Positions 16,466 to 26,103 are shown, numbered from the stretch's first letter. The stretch: DNA of 55,215 bases from Nostoc linckia z4 (GCF_002608075.1 NZ_LAHA01000014.1:151900-207114); one strand, 5' to 3'. The notes: generated by a model not told the origin, from the sequence alone. Made by a program: numbers and translations.

Positions 16466-16557
16466 AAAAACCTTGAGCGATGGCCCTTTCCCCCTCACAT
16501 CGCGTTACCATCAGATATTGTGGAATTTCCGTGCGTAACTCGATAGCATCTATGACT
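16458..16557 (+). repeat. Right copy of the direct repeat, including mutS leader
   Basis: It starts in the last codons of the DUF4276 gene and ends in the first codons of mutS. The first 23 bases are identical to 14388-14410; the remainder is about three-quarters identical. It is the functional 5' region of mutS. The two repeats bracket the AAA/DUF4276 pair almost exactly. Confidence 0.85.
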
Positions 16558-19245
16558 GCCTCTCACTCTGAAACTCCATCTACCAAAGGCGATGCCAGTA
16601 CTTTTATTTGCGATCATCGACAGGTGGATCGCAGTAAGCTAAGTCAAATGTACCTGCATTATGTCGAGACGAAGGATAAATATCCTCACGCGATGTTGCT
16701 GTATCGAGTAGGCGATTTCTTTGAATGTTATTTTCAAGATGCTGTCAAACTAGCACAAGAATTAGAATTAGCCCTCACTAGCAAGCAGGCTGGGGAACAA
16801 GGACGGGTAGCGATGTCCGGCGTTCCCCATCACGCCTGGGAACGCTACGCAACGATGTTAGTGGAAAAAGGCTATGCAGTGGTAATTTGCGACCAAGTAG
16901 AAGATGCAGCCGAAGCTACCGGGAGATTAGTACGGCGGGAAGTAACACGCATCCTCACTCCTGGCACTTTGCTAGAAGAAGGAATGCTCAAATCCAGTCG
17001 CAATAATTACTTAGCAGCAGTGGTAATTGCTGCAAATCATTGGGGTTTAGCCTATGCAGACATCTCCACAGGGGAATTCCTCACCACCCAAGGCAGCGAT
17101 TTAGAACATCTAACACAAGAATTAATGCGCCTGCAACCTTCTGAGGTACTGGTTCCCACAAATGCGCCGGATTTGGGTAGCTTGCTGCGGCCAGGGGAAA
17201 CTTCGCCGTATCTACCGGAGTGTTTGCCGCCAGCATTTTGTTATAGTTTGCGATCGCAACTTCCCTTTTCCCAAGGCGAAGCTAGACCTAGATTATTGCA
17301 GAAATTTAAACTGCGATCGCTCGAAGGACTCGGTTGCGATCGTCTGCCGCTAGCCGTTCGTGCGGCTGGTGGTCTTTTAGAATACCTAGAAGATACTCAA
17401 AAAGAAAACCCAGTTTCCCTGCAAAGACTTCGTACTTACACTGTTACTGATTATTTAATTGTCGATAATCAAACACGGCGTAACCTGGAAATTACTCAAA
17501 CAGTCCGCGATGGTACATATCACGGTTCTCTACTCTGGGCCTTAGATCGAACGAGTACGTCGATGGGTGGGCGTGCTTTGCGGCGGTGGTTATTGCAACC
17601 ACTAATCGACATCAAAGGCATTCAGGCGCGACAAGATACCATCGAAGAATTGATGGAAAATACACCCCTACGCCAGGATTTGCGCCAGCTGTTGCGGCAA
17701 ATTTATGACTTGGAACGGCTAACGGGAAGGGCGGGTTCTGGTACTGCTAACGCCAGAGATTTAGCGGCTTTGGCAGATTCTCTCTCACGCTTACCGGAAT
17801 TATCCCACTTAGTTGCCGATGCCCGTTCTCCATTTTTAAAAGCTTTACAAAAAGTACCCTCAATTTTAGAAGAATTGGCCCAAAAATTACACGCCCACCT
17901 TGTAGAATCACCACCAATACATATCAAAGAAGGCGGCTTGATTCGTCATGGCGTGAATTCCCTGTTAGATGACAGGAAAGCCACTGTACAAGCAGACCAG
18001 CAATGGATTGCTAATTTGGAAGTTGATGAAAGAGCCAGGACGGGAATTCCCACATTAAAAGTAGGATTTAACAAAACCTTTGGTTACTATATCAGTATTT
18101 CCCGCGCTAAAGCCGACCAAGTACCCGCTAATTACATCCGCAAGCAAACCCTGACCAATGAGGAACGCTACATCACCCCAGATTTGAAGGAACGGGAAGC
18201 GCGAATTCTCACAGCACGGGAAGATTTAAATCAGTTGGAATATGAGATTTTTACAGCTTTGCGGGAAGAAGCAGCAGAACAGGCCGAAGTCATTCGCAAT
18301 CTTTCCCGTGCAGTAGCCGCCGCAGATGTGTTATGTGGTTTAGCTGAATTAGCGGTACAGCAAGGTTATTGCCGTCCAGAGATGGTGTCAGGAAGAGAAA
18401 TCAACGTTGTTGATGGTCGTCATCCGGTGGTGGAACAGTCTTTACCTGCGGGTTTCTTTGTGCCGAATTCAACGCAATTGGGAAGAGAGGATGACGCACA
18501 GAGTGGGAGACACAAAGAGAAGTCAGAGCGCCGGCTTTTGGCTATCGGAACTTCGGGGGACACGGAGAGTGAAAATGTCACCGCGTCCCCGCGTCCCTTT
18601 GTCACCGCGTCCTCTTCACCCACACCCGATTTAATTATCCTCACCGGGCCAAACGCCAGTGGCAAAAGTTGTTATTTGCGTCAGGTGGGATTGATTCAAC
18701 TAATGGCGCAAATTGGTAGTTTTGTACCAGCTAAATTTGCTAAGTTGGGAATCTGCGATCGCATTTTCACCCGTGTCGGTGCAGTAGATGATTTAGCAAC
18801 TGGTCAATCTACATTTATGGTGGAAATGAATGAAACGGCAAATATTCTTAATCATGCCACATCTCGATCGCTGGTATTATTAGATGAAATTGGCCGGGGA
18901 ACGGCAACATTTGATGGTCTTTCCATTGCTTGGGCGGTGGCAGAATATATTGCAGTGGAAATTCGGGCGCGGACAATTTTTGCCACTCATTACCATGAGT
19001 TAAATGAACTAGCCAGCATTTTACCGAATGTGGCTAACTATCAAGTGACAGTCAAAGAATTACCAGACCAAATTATTTTTTTGCACCAAGTCCAACCAGG
19101 AGGCGCTGATAAATCTTACGGAATTGAAGCGGGAAGATTAGCGGGTTTACCAGGGGTGGTGATTCAACGAGCAAAACAAGTGATGGGACAAATTGAGAAA
19201 CACAGTAAGATTGCCATCGGGTTGCAAAATTTAGATGCAGATTAG
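16552..19245 (+). CDS. mutS: DNA mismatch repair protein MutS
   Basis: MutS recognises base mismatches and small loops and starts repair with MutL. The 897-residue protein has the N-terminal mismatch motif [11 protein letters not shown] (Phe-x-Glu), which marks MutS1, then the connector, core and clamp domains, and the ATPase with Walker [14 protein letters not shown], the [11 protein letters not shown] loop, Walker [17 protein letters not shown] and the [12 protein letters not shown] switch. The C-terminal dimerisation segment is short. Immediately before Walker A, between NSTQLG and DLIILTG, there is an in-frame insertion of about 49 residues (18481-18627) whose DNA resembles intergenic GGGGACACGGAGAG and CCGCGTCCC repeats. 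The ATG at 16552 is preferred because the frame upstream to 16480 lies in the leader repeat. Confidence 0.95.
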   Translation: MTASHSETPSTKGDASTFICDHRQVDRSKLSQMYLHYVETKDKYPHAMLLYRVGDFFECYFQDAVKLAQELELALTSKQAGEQGRVAMSGVPHHAWERYATMLVEKGYAVVICDQVEDAAEATGRLVRREVTRILTPGTLLEEGMLKSSRNNYLAAVVIAANHWGLAYADISTGEFLTTQGSDLEHLTQELMRLQPSEVLVPTNAPDLGSLLRPGETSPYLPECLPPAFCYSLRSQLPFSQGEARPRLLQKFKLRSLEGLGCDRLPLAVRAAGGLLEYLEDTQKENPVSLQRLRTYTVTDYLIVDNQTRRNLEITQTVRDGTYHGSLLWALDRTSTSMGGRALRRWLLQPLIDIKGIQARQDTIEELMENTPLRQDLRQLLRQIYDLERLTGRAGSGTANARDLAALADSLSRLPELSHLVADARSPFLKALQKVPSILEELAQKLHAHLVESPPIHIKEGGLIRHGVNSLLDDRKATVQADQQWIANLEVDERARTGIPTLKVGFNKTFGYYISISRAKADQVPANYIRKQTLTNEERYITPDLKEREARILTAREDLNQLEYEIFTALREEAAEQAEVIRNLSRAVAAADVLCGLAELAVQQGYCRPEMVSGREINVVDGRHPVVEQSLPAGFFVPNSTQLGREDDAQSGRHKEKSERRLLAIGTSGDTESENVTASPRPFVTASSSPTPDLIILTGPNASGKSCYLRQVGLIQLMAQIGSFVPAKFAKLGICDRIFTRVGAVDDLATGQSTFMVEMNETANILNHATSRSLVLLDEIGRGTATFDGLSIAWAVAEYIAVEIRARTIFATHYHELNELASILPNVANYQVTVKELPDQIIFLHQVQPGGADKSYGIEAGRLAGLPGVVIQRAKQVMGQIEKHSKIAIGLQNLDAD
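18481..18627 (+). repeat. Repeat-like insertion inside mutS
   Basis: GTCACCGCGTCC occurs twice (about 18577 and 18601), with CCGCGTCCCTTT between, and GGGGGACACGGAGAGTG lies upstream, all unlike flanking mutS codon patterns but like cyanobacterial intergenic repeats. The length is a multiple of three and contains no stop, so the protein simply gains a hydrophilic loop before its ATPase P-loop. Confidence 0.7.
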
Positions 19246-19251
19246 ACTTCT

Positions 19252-19340
19252 AAGAGAAGTGGGGAAAAGGGGAAGGGGAAAGGGGGAAAGGTTTGGTATT
19301 TTCCCTTTCCCCTTTAACCTTTTCCCTTTCCCCCACAAGA
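19252..19340. repeat. Purine/pyrimidine hairpin between mutS and thrS
   Basis: GGGGAAAAGGGGAAGGGGAA and GGGGGAAAGG face CCTTTCCCCTTTAACCTTTTCCC across a GTTTGGTATTTT turn. It lies between the convergent mutS and thrS genes, a natural place for a two-way terminator. Confidence 0.8.
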
Positions 19341-19376
19341 GTTTTATTGACGATGGGCATTGCCCACCTAGTTTGA

Positions 19377-21230
19377 CTAAAAGTTCTGGAAGTTAGCGAT
19401 CGCCACTTTCATTTTATCCAATACCTCATCCACAGATACAGCGCCCAATTCCCCAGAGGCACGGGTGCGGATACTCAAGGTGTTGGTTTCAATTTCCTTG
19501 GCTCCCACAACTGCCATCACTGGTATTTTATCTTTCTCTGCGTTGCGAATTAATTTACCCAAGCGATCGCCACTAATATCCACCTCTGCACGGATGCCCA
19601 ATGCTTGCATCTTTGCTACCACATCTTTACTAAAATCTAATTGTGCTTCACCCACAGGCAACAATCTCGCTTGCACTGGTGCTAACCACAAGGGAAAATC
19701 CCCTGCATATTCTTCAATCAAAATCCCAATCAACCTTTCCAAGGAACCAAAAGGCGCACGGTGAATCATCACCGGACGTTTGCGGGAACCATCTTCAGCA
19801 ACATACTCTAATTCAAAACGTTCTGGCAAGTTGTAATCTACCTGCACAGTTCCCAATTGCCATTCCCGTTCTAAGGCATCACTGAAGATAAAATCGAGCT
19901 TCGGCCCGTAAAAGGCCGCTTCTCCAATTCCTTCAAAATGTTTCATACCCAAGGTTTCAACTGCACGGCGAATCGCAGCTTCGGCTTTGTCCCAAACTTC
20001 ATCGCTACCAATATACTTATCACTAGCTGGGTCGCGGAAACTCAGTCTTGCTTTAAAGTTCTTCAGTTGCAGTTTATTGAACACCGATAAAATCAAATCC
20101 ACCACATCGAGGAATTCACTATCGAGTTGTTCTGGAGTGACGAACAGGTGAGAATCATCCACAGTAAAACCCCGCACCCGCGTTAAACCACCCAATTCTC
20201 CCGATTGTTCGTAGCGATAAACAGTACCAAATTCTGCCAACCGCATCGGTAGTTCTCGATAGGAACGTAACTCACTCTTATATATTTGGATATGGAAAGG
20301 GCAATTCATGGGCTTCATCACGAAGCCTTGTTCCTGTGCAGCCGCTTCTTCATCCTCCGCCATCAATGGGAACATATCTTCTTTATACTTTTGCCAATGT
20401 CCAGAGGTTTTAAATAAATCTACTTTGGCAATGTGGGGGGTTACCACAGGTAAATAACCACGCTTTAGTTGTTCTTGTTTGAGGAAGTCTTCTAAAAGAT
20501 TCCGCAACAAAGTGCCTTTAGGTGTCCACAAGGGTAAACCAGGCCCTACTAAGTCAGAAAATATAAATAATCCCAGTTCCTTACCAAGTTTCTTATGATC
20601 TCGCCGCAACGCTTCTTCTTTGCGTCGCTTATATTCAGCAAGTTGTTCTGGAGTTTCCCAAGCGGTGGCATAAATGCGTTGTAGTTGGGCTTTGGTTTCA
20701 TCTCCACGCCAATAAGCCCCAGCAACACTTTCTAATTCAATGGCTTTAGGGTTCAACTCACTGGTATTTTCCACATGAGGCCCCGCACACAAATCCCACC
20801 ATTCATTTCCTAGATGGTAAATTGTAATTGGTTCTTCTTTGATGTCTGCTAGGATTTCTAGCTTATAAGGCTCCTTAATTTCCTCAATCCGGCGTTGGGC
20901 TTCTTCACGGCTGACTTCTTCCCGAATCACTGGCAATTTGCGATTGATAATCTTCACCATCTCTTTTTTGATGGCCTTAAGATCGTTTTCGCTAAAGGGT
21001 TCTGGATTGTCGAAGTCGTAATAAAATCCGTTTTCAATCCAAGGGCCAATTGTCACTTGCGCCTTGGGAAACAGCTTTTGTACCGCCATTGCCATTACAT
21101 GGGAAGCAGTGTGGCGAATCTTTTTTAAATTCTCCGATTCGCTGGTACGGGGTAAATAAATTTTTTCAGGTTTTTCTGAATCTTCTGAAGGATTTGATGA
21201 TAATTTTAGCGACATTGGCTGCTGAACCAT
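19377..21230 (-). CDS. thrS: Threonyl-tRNA synthetase
   Basis: ThrRS charges tRNA-Thr and edits mischarged serine. The 617-residue protein has the editing domain with HTASHVMAMAV (about 36-46) and WWDLCAGPHV, the class II core with FVMKPMNCPFHIQIYKSELRSYRELPMRLAEFGTVYRYEQSGELGGLTRVRGF split across motifs 1 and 2, and motif 3 at RPVMIHRAPFGSLERLIGIL. It ends with a DUF-type anticodon-binding domain (WLAPVQARLLPVG). The N-terminus has only about 30 residues before the editing domain, so the TGS domain of the E. coli enzyme is missing; I recall this as usual in some cyanobacterial ThrRS. The ATG at 21230 gives MVQQPMSLKL; the ATG at 21215 is an alternative. Confidence 0.95.
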   Translation of the reverse strand: MVQQPMSLKLSSNPSEDSEKPEKIYLPRTSESENLKKIRHTASHVMAMAVQKLFPKAQVTIGPWIENGFYYDFDNPEPFSENDLKAIKKEMVKIINRKLPVIREEVSREEAQRRIEEIKEPYKLEILADIKEEPITIYHLGNEWWDLCAGPHVENTSELNPKAIELESVAGAYWRGDETKAQLQRIYATAWETPEQLAEYKRRKEEALRRDHKKLGKELGLFIFSDLVGPGLPLWTPKGTLLRNLLEDFLKQEQLKRGYLPVVTPHIAKVDLFKTSGHWQKYKEDMFPLMAEDEEAAAQEQGFVMKPMNCPFHIQIYKSELRSYRELPMRLAEFGTVYRYEQSGELGGLTRVRGFTVDDSHLFVTPEQLDSEFLDVVDLILSVFNKLQLKNFKARLSFRDPASDKYIGSDEVWDKAEAAIRRAVETLGMKHFEGIGEAAFYGPKLDFIFSDALEREWQLGTVQVDYNLPERFELEYVAEDGSRKRPVMIHRAPFGSLERLIGILIEEYAGDFPLWLAPVQARLLPVGEAQLDFSKDVVAKMQALGIRAEVDISGDRLGKLIRNAEKDKIPVMAVVGAKEIETNTLSIRTRASGELGAVSVDEVLDKMKVAIANFQNF

Positions 21231-21675
21231 TGGCGAAGTGATTACGAAAAGCGATCGATTCTCAATCTATAAACTTATTCAACTATAGCGGTATTGGTCA
21301 AACAGGGAGTGCTGACTGGTGACTGTTGACTGGTGACTGTTGACTGATGATTGTTGATTGATGACGCTCGGAGTTATTATTCTCCCTCATCCTCCCCATC
21401 TCCCTATCTCCCCATACTTCGGCTCCGCTCAGTACAAGTCTCCCTATCTCCCCATCTCCCCATCTCCCCTGCCCTTCCGCCCCATCTATACCTATAGACA
21501 CCTTTCCCAGGGTTCTGTACAAACCTGCTAGCAAAAATATATAATTAAAAATGTGATTTTTGTTACATTTTGACAGGTTTTTTCAATTTATTTTGTGTGA
21601 GAGAGATAAGATAATTGTTAAGAATCGTAAATAACGTTAATATTAGTAAGCAAGTTGGAAATATTCTTCAAATTT
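21231..21675. other. Intergenic region: heptamer arrays between divergent genes
   Basis: Bases 21305-21365 are ACTGGTGACTGTTGACTG-type heptamers. Bases 21385-21475 are CTCCCCATCTCCCTATCTCC units with a short CGGCTCCGCTCAGTAC interruption. A TATAGCGGTATTGG fragment at 21285 resembles ends of the TATAGCA palindromes. AT-rich sequence from 21535 on is the likely promoter zone of the DUF2605 gene. No RNA gene is seen. Confidence 0.6.
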
Positions 21676-21993
21676 ATGCCAGACTCGAATTTACCGGGGA
21701 CTGATTTGCTGAAAACGGTTTTAGAACCCCTCCTGGAGGATTTTCAGTATTGGTTTACGCGATCGCGCGATTTACTAGAAACCGAGCAACTTTCATTTAT
21801 GAGCAACCAAGAGCAATCAGACTTGCTCTGTCGCGTTAAACAAGCGCAAGAAGAACTAAACACCGCAAAAATGCTATTTAGTGCTACTGACGGACAAGTC
21901 GGAGTAGATATGGCAACACTAATGCCTTGGCATCAATTAGTAACAGAATGTTGGAAAGTGGCAATGCGTTTTCGTCAAACACCTGGAGTCTAA
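21676..21993 (+). CDS. DUF2605 family protein
   Basis: This small soluble protein of 105 residues is conserved in cyanobacteria as DUF2605, with an N-terminal helix DLLKTVLEPLLEDFQYWFTRS and the later helix SDLLCRVKQAQEELNTAKMLF plus the MATLMPWHQLVTECWKVAMRFR end. All helices appear amphipathic and no membrane span is present. Function is unknown. The ATG at 21676 (MPDSNLPG) is preferred to the upstream TTG at 21655. DUF2973 follows in the same direction after 305 bases, and I recall the pair being conserved, which suggests a common role. Confidence 0.82.
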   Translation: MPDSNLPGTDLLKTVLEPLLEDFQYWFTRSRDLLETEQLSFMSNQEQSDLLCRVKQAQEELNTAKMLFSATDGQVGVDMATLMPWHQLVTECWKVAMRFRQTPGV

Positions 21994-22298
21994 ACAGCAT
22001 CAGCTAAAGTTAGACACCACAGACAGCTTAACAATTTGAAGACGACGCATTCAGTCGTTAAACAAATACTACAAAATTCTTAACATTATCTTAAGTTTGT
22101 TTGGATTAACAAAAGAATGTATCCTATGTTACCGTAAGTGGAATAACGGTTGACAGATCGCTCCATATCAATACAAGCGCACTAAAAGTGCGTGAAATGT
22201 TTCCCCTCACTGTGAGCTTAAATCTAAGCCGCAGCGTCGGCGAACCAAAACCTTACAAAATAAACTTTTAAAAAATTGCTGCCCTGGAGGAAAATTCA
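21994..22298. promoter_or_regulatory. Long structured leader upstream of the DUF2973 gene
   Basis: This 305-base region has several small hairpins: CGCACTAAAAGTGCG near 22178, CTCACTGTGAG near 22206 and GCTTAAATCTAAGC near 22214. A good GGAGG Shine-Dalgarno (22286-22290) lies 8 bases before the ATG at 22299. Nothing matches a riboswitch class I know. It may be a promoter with a structured 5' untranslated region. Confidence 0.4.
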
Positions 22299-22628
22299 AT
22301 GTTACACCTGCTTTACATCTTTGCTTTTACAATCCTGGCATTTATAGCCGTTGGCAATTTAATTCGTAACCTGATTATGTTCAGTTTCGATCGGGAGCGA
22401 ACTTATCCAGCTAATTCTTCGCCAATGGGTGAACGAGGTAGTTTTGGTTATTATGCATCGAGAAAACAGTTTGTACCCCATCCAGAGTTATTAGATAACG
22501 CGGGCAATTTAATTAAAGAACCATTATTGGTGATGCGTTCGATTAATGTTGAAGATGCTCGCCAACATCTCGATGCACTTTATGAAGCATCTCCAGGGCA
22601 AAAAAGAGAAAATTCCGAGGAAGCATAA
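22299..22628 (+). CDS. DUF2973 family membrane protein
   Basis: This 109-residue protein has a single N-terminal membrane helix (LLYIFAFTILAFIAVGNLI, about 4-22) and a cytoplasmic tail. The tail contains RNLIMFSFDRER, the conserved FGYYASRKQFVPHPELLDNAG stretch and VMRSINVEDARQHLDALYEASP, as in the cyanobacterial DUF2973 family. A strong GGAGG site supports the start. Function is unknown. It is encoded downstream of DUF2605. Confidence 0.85.
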   Translation: MLHLLYIFAFTILAFIAVGNLIRNLIMFSFDRERTYPANSSPMGERGSFGYYASRKQFVPHPELLDNAGNLIKEPLLVMRSINVEDARQHLDALYEASPGQKRENSEEA

Positions 22629-22943
22629 AAGAAAGTTAGGAGCGATTCAAATTTGGATATGGGATTTTGGATTGTGAGGAAAAATCTCAAATCGCAAATT
22701 GCCGGAATTAAAAACTAAAAATTAAAGATTAGGATAAACCTTGGTGGGGTGCGAATATGGAAAGCGCTCGCTAAGGTTTTTTAATTGGCGATCGCTTCCC
22801 CATACTTCTGATACGCTAGGCTTAGTGCATACCTGGAAGTTGCAATTTGCTAAGAGACTTCCAAAAAATAAATTACCTCATTGGAAGGATTTTTCGTCAT
22901 TCCACCCGATGTAGAGACGTAGCATTGCTACGTCTCTACAAAC
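22629..22943. other. Intergenic region between convergent genes
   Basis: It contains GGATTTTGGATTGTGAGG/AAATCTCAAATCG complementary runs (about 22655-22700), an AAACCTT...AAGGTTTTTT pair at 22736-22781 that could be a weak terminator for DUF2973, and the palindrome at 22911-22939. No gene is seen. Confidence 0.5.
22911..22939. repeat. GTAGAGACGTAGCA palindrome, likely terminator of the debranching gene
   Basis: GTAGAGACGTAGCA and TGCTACGTCTCTAC form a perfect 14-bp stem with a single-base centre, five bases beyond the stop of the reverse-strand gene. The same palindrome with one compensated base pair change is at 34076-34104, and half of it lies at 9373-9386. Confidence 0.8.
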
Positions 22944-25235
22944 CTATGCTTCGATAACTACCCGCAAATTACCGCGTTTTTTGGCAACGCGACAAGCAGT
23001 AGTACCACCAGAACGCTCGAATTCTAAATCAAGGACTGTAGTACCAACTTGTAAATTATGAAAGGACAGGCGATTAATGGATTCTGGTAAAGCCGGGTCG
23101 ATAATTCGCAAACAGTTATTTTGGGCATCAGGTACCAAGTTGACCATCATTTGCAGTAATTGGAAGATACTACCGGTAGCCCAAGCTTGGGGAGTACAGG
23201 CCACTGGATACTGCACAGGTGCATTATCGCCGTTACGTTCGTAGCCGCAGAAAAGTTCTGGAGGACGTTGATAGGACTGCTGGCTAGTCATGTCAAATAA
23301 ACCTTGGAAAATTTCCAAAGCTTGATCGATAAGACCGAGCGATCGCAATCCCATTGCAATCAACGCGTTATCATGCGGCCACACCGAACCAATGTGATAA
23401 CCCATTGGATTATAAGCGGGTGACAAACTACTCAAAGTACGAATGCCCCAACCATTAAACATATCTGGTGCCCGCAAGCGTTCTGCCACATTGTAGGCTT
23501 TTTCGTGTGTGAAGATGCCCAAATGCAGACAATGACCGGGATTTGAGGTAATACTATCTACTGGCTTACCATTTCCATCCAAAGCCAAAGCGCAGAAATC
23601 CTGGTCTTGCATCCAAAAATCTCGATTAAAACGCACCTTGAGATTTTTCGCTTCTTCTTGCCAACGGTCTGCCAAATCAAGGCGCTTTTTCATCCTGGCT
23701 ATTTCTGCTAGGCGCATTTTGGCTGCATAGACGTAAGCTTGCACTTCACACAAGGCGATGGGGCCGTTGGCTAGTTCTCCTTTGTGGTCAACAATACAAT
23801 CACCGGAATCTTTCCAACCTTGGTTTGCAAGACCGCGTTTAGATTTACAGTAGTAGCTGAGGTAGCTGGTTTCTTTAGTATTGCGATCGATCCACTCCAT
23901 TGCTGCTAAAGCGTTTGGCCAAAGCAGTTCTAGGAGTTCGCGATCGTTAGTCCAAGCATAATATTCTGCATACAGCATCAACCACAAAGGAGTGGCATCA
24001 ACTGTACCGTAGTATGGTGTATGGGGAATTTCTTGACAGCGAGCCATTTCACCCAAACGTAACTCGTGTAAAATCTTACCAGGTTCTTCTTCCCGCCATT
24101 CGTCTTCTGTTTTACCTTGGTATGTTGCAAGTAGTATTAGGGTTTCTTTAGCGATTTGAGAGTTTAACATCAGGGTTTGGGAAGCTGTAACCAAGGAATC
24201 CCGGCCAAACAATGTAGAAAACCACGGTACTCCGGCGGAAACAGTTTTATGCTTGCCAAAAGACTGGCGTAACAAATACATATCTTGCTCGGCTCGCTCA
24301 ATCACTCGATTGAAGATACTTTTGTCTGAGCTAATGCGTGTAATTTGTTGTAGCCAATGTTGTTCTTCCATCCACTCAGCAGATTTCGCCTGTCCTAAGG
24401 TGGCGGGGGCGCTGACAGTTGAAGTGGACTTGTTGTTGGTCACCATGTTTGCCCGATAACCAAGTTTTTGAGTTTCGTGAGAAGCCAATTCTAGCCGCCA
24501 AACCGCAGTGTAACCCTTGAAATAGTCTGGTTGTCGATGCTGGAACAAAAGACGCGATTCCATCACCGAGCCATCCAAAGCTTGATAGGCCAGTGTTAAA
24601 GATTCTTCCCTAGAGGCTGATGGCTCTTTGGTTACAGGTGAAACACCATGCACCAGAGAAAATATTCCCTCTTGTGCCGTTGGTTCCACTAGGCGTAAAA
24701 GCCTACCGCGTTTTTCTCTCTCGTAACCCCGGACTTCAAATAAATCAACAAAATCCGCGTCAAAACTGATGCTGAGTTCAAAACTGACGGTGGTTGTGCT
24801 GTAGTTAGATACCTCGATTTCTTCAAATAGTGCGCCATTTAGCACCATTTCTCGGCGAATTCCCACAGTTTCGGCTCTTAAGCGTTCGTCGATTCTGGGG
24901 TTGGTACACAATACTGAGAGTGAAAAGCCTTTTTGGGCAGTACTACTTAAGAGTACAGGCGATCGCCCTTCAATTTGCAATTCCAAACGATTGAGAAATC
25001 GGGTATCACAGCAAAACAACCCCATGCTGGGATTGCCATCATTGAGGGAACAGCCAGAAATATTCCCCATAGTATCTGTAACCAAAAATAAATCGTCATC
25101 TTTAACCGTCAGCGTTGGCTGTGGTCTTTCACTGACAACACAAGGCCACTCTGGAATCGGTAATTGTTCAGCAGCAATAAAAGTTTTTCCATCAACTGAA
25201 ATTTTTTCCGGGGTCATGAGCGCATCTGATGTCAT
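22944..25235 (-). CDS. Amylo-alpha-1,6-glucosidase / glycogen debranching-type enzyme
   Basis: This 763-residue protein has an N-terminal glycogen-debranching beta domain (GDE_N-type: LFLVTDTMGNISGCSLND, GLFCCDTRFLNRLELQIEG) and a C-terminal (alpha/alpha)6 catalytic barrel with GVPWFSTLFGRDSLVTA, TPYYGTVDATPLWLMLYAEY, QGWKDSGDCIVDH, NGWGIRTLSS and GYHIGSVWPHDNALIAMGL. In this clan the acids near GRDS, KDSGD and the YHIGSVWPHD segment line the active site. It should act on alpha-1,6 or related glucosides in glycogen or oligosaccharide metabolism; substrate detail is unsure. It is 763 residues, normal for cyanobacterial members. The ATG at 25235 has GGAAG upstream. It is monocistronic, with a palindrome right after the stop. 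Confidence 0.88.
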   Translation of the reverse strand: MTSDALMTPEKISVDGKTFIAAEQLPIPEWPCVVSERPQPTLTVKDDDLFLVTDTMGNISGCSLNDGNPSMGLFCCDTRFLNRLELQIEGRSPVLLSSTAQKGFSLSVLCTNPRIDERLRAETVGIRREMVLNGALFEEIEVSNYSTTTVSFELSISFDADFVDLFEVRGYEREKRGRLLRLVEPTAQEGIFSLVHGVSPVTKEPSASREESLTLAYQALDGSVMESRLLFQHRQPDYFKGYTAVWRLELASHETQKLGYRANMVTNNKSTSTVSAPATLGQAKSAEWMEEQHWLQQITRISSDKSIFNRVIERAEQDMYLLRQSFGKHKTVSAGVPWFSTLFGRDSLVTASQTLMLNSQIAKETLILLATYQGKTEDEWREEEPGKILHELRLGEMARCQEIPHTPYYGTVDATPLWLMLYAEYYAWTNDRELLELLWPNALAAMEWIDRNTKETSYLSYYCKSKRGLANQGWKDSGDCIVDHKGELANGPIALCEVQAYVYAAKMRLAEIARMKKRLDLADRWQEEAKNLKVRFNRDFWMQDQDFCALALDGNGKPVDSITSNPGHCLHLGIFTHEKAYNVAERLRAPDMFNGWGIRTLSSLSPAYNPMGYHIGSVWPHDNALIAMGLRSLGLIDQALEIFQGLFDMTSQQSYQRPPELFCGYERNGDNAPVQYPVACTPQAWATGSIFQLLQMMVNLVPDAQNNCLRIIDPALPESINRLSFHNLQVGTTVLDLEFERSGGTTACRVAKKRGNLRVVIEA

Positions 25236-26103
25236 TAGGCAAACTTCCGTTTTCAGGTCTATATTTTATTTTGGCGATGGTATTATTTATAGCTGTTCTG
25301 CATTGCGTGAAATACATCCTCAGAGAGGATACCATGCAAGAAAATTGCAATATACGGCTGAATTGAGAACTGAAAATTCATAATTCAAGCATAGTTGATA
25401 CATGGCTTTGGGATTTATAGCAGACAAAAGGCTTGTAAACCTTTGTGGATGCTGAATTTTAGCAAGACCTAAGTAATTACATAAAAGTGGGCTAAGCTAG
25501 CTGTTTTCGTGGAGCAGCCGACAATTTTCCAGCATTTATAGCAGTGGCCACTAATTGTTAGGACATTTCCCCCAACCCTGTTACCTTGAGATCAAAATAT
25601 GATGTCCTAATCAATATGTCCGTTGCTATATATTTTTAAAATTTCTACAAGCCGTCATCCCTTGAAGACTGTAATTTAGCACAGTCAGTCACCTTTTAAT
25701 TTTTTACTTTTGCTTTGTTCGATGATGATAAAGGCAAACAAGAATGTATATTGGGCTTAGTGGTCTATCATTTAAAACATCACAATGTCAGCCAATGGAT
25801 AAAAATATTTGAGTTAAGAACAAAGCGATCCTGGCAAATGACTACGGCACACCAAGGTGTGAAAGACAAATGCATTGCCGCTGTTGCTCTATTTCCTACT
25901 CTAGACTTTTAAATTTTGTAAATGAAGCTAGCTGCACTTACTCTTGCTAATTGGTAACAAAGTGTTGCATTTGCTGAAGGGAAAAGTGCTTTTTAGCGTT
26001 CTTTACATATTGAAACTGTCTATTTAACTTGAGAGTCCTTTGGAATTTGTACAATGCAGCTGTGACGTGGATCTTGTTGAGATTGGGCGTTTAACGATAA
26101 TTC
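25236..26103. other. Large intergenic region, no convincing gene
   Basis: This 868-base gap separates the divergent debranching and DICT-kinase genes, so both promoters should lie here. A palindromic TATAGCA element is at 25537-25630. An open frame at 25715-25912 (65 codons, TTG start) shows no recognisable family and lacks a Shine-Dalgarno; it could be a decayed gene fragment. The rest is AT-rich and unremarkable. Confidence 0.5.
25537..25630. repeat. TATAGCA-ended palindromic element, 94 bp
   Basis: TATAGCAGTGGCC..AATTGTTAGGACAT on the left pairs with ATGTCCTAATCAATATGTCCGTTGCTATA on the right (each quoted in parts), with a few mismatches. ATGTCCTAA/TTAGGACAT is a perfect inner stem. A larger element with TATAGCA/TGCTATA ends is at 30859-30981. 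Confidence 0.65.

Noticed and set aside
18407..18665. Open frames on both strands around the mutS insertion
   Set aside because: They are shadows of the mutS reading frame and its repeat insertion.
25715..25912. Possible small gene in the debranching/DICT gap
   Set aside because: 65 codons from a TTG, no Shine-Dalgarno, and no protein family recognised. It may be a remnant but I cannot support a call.
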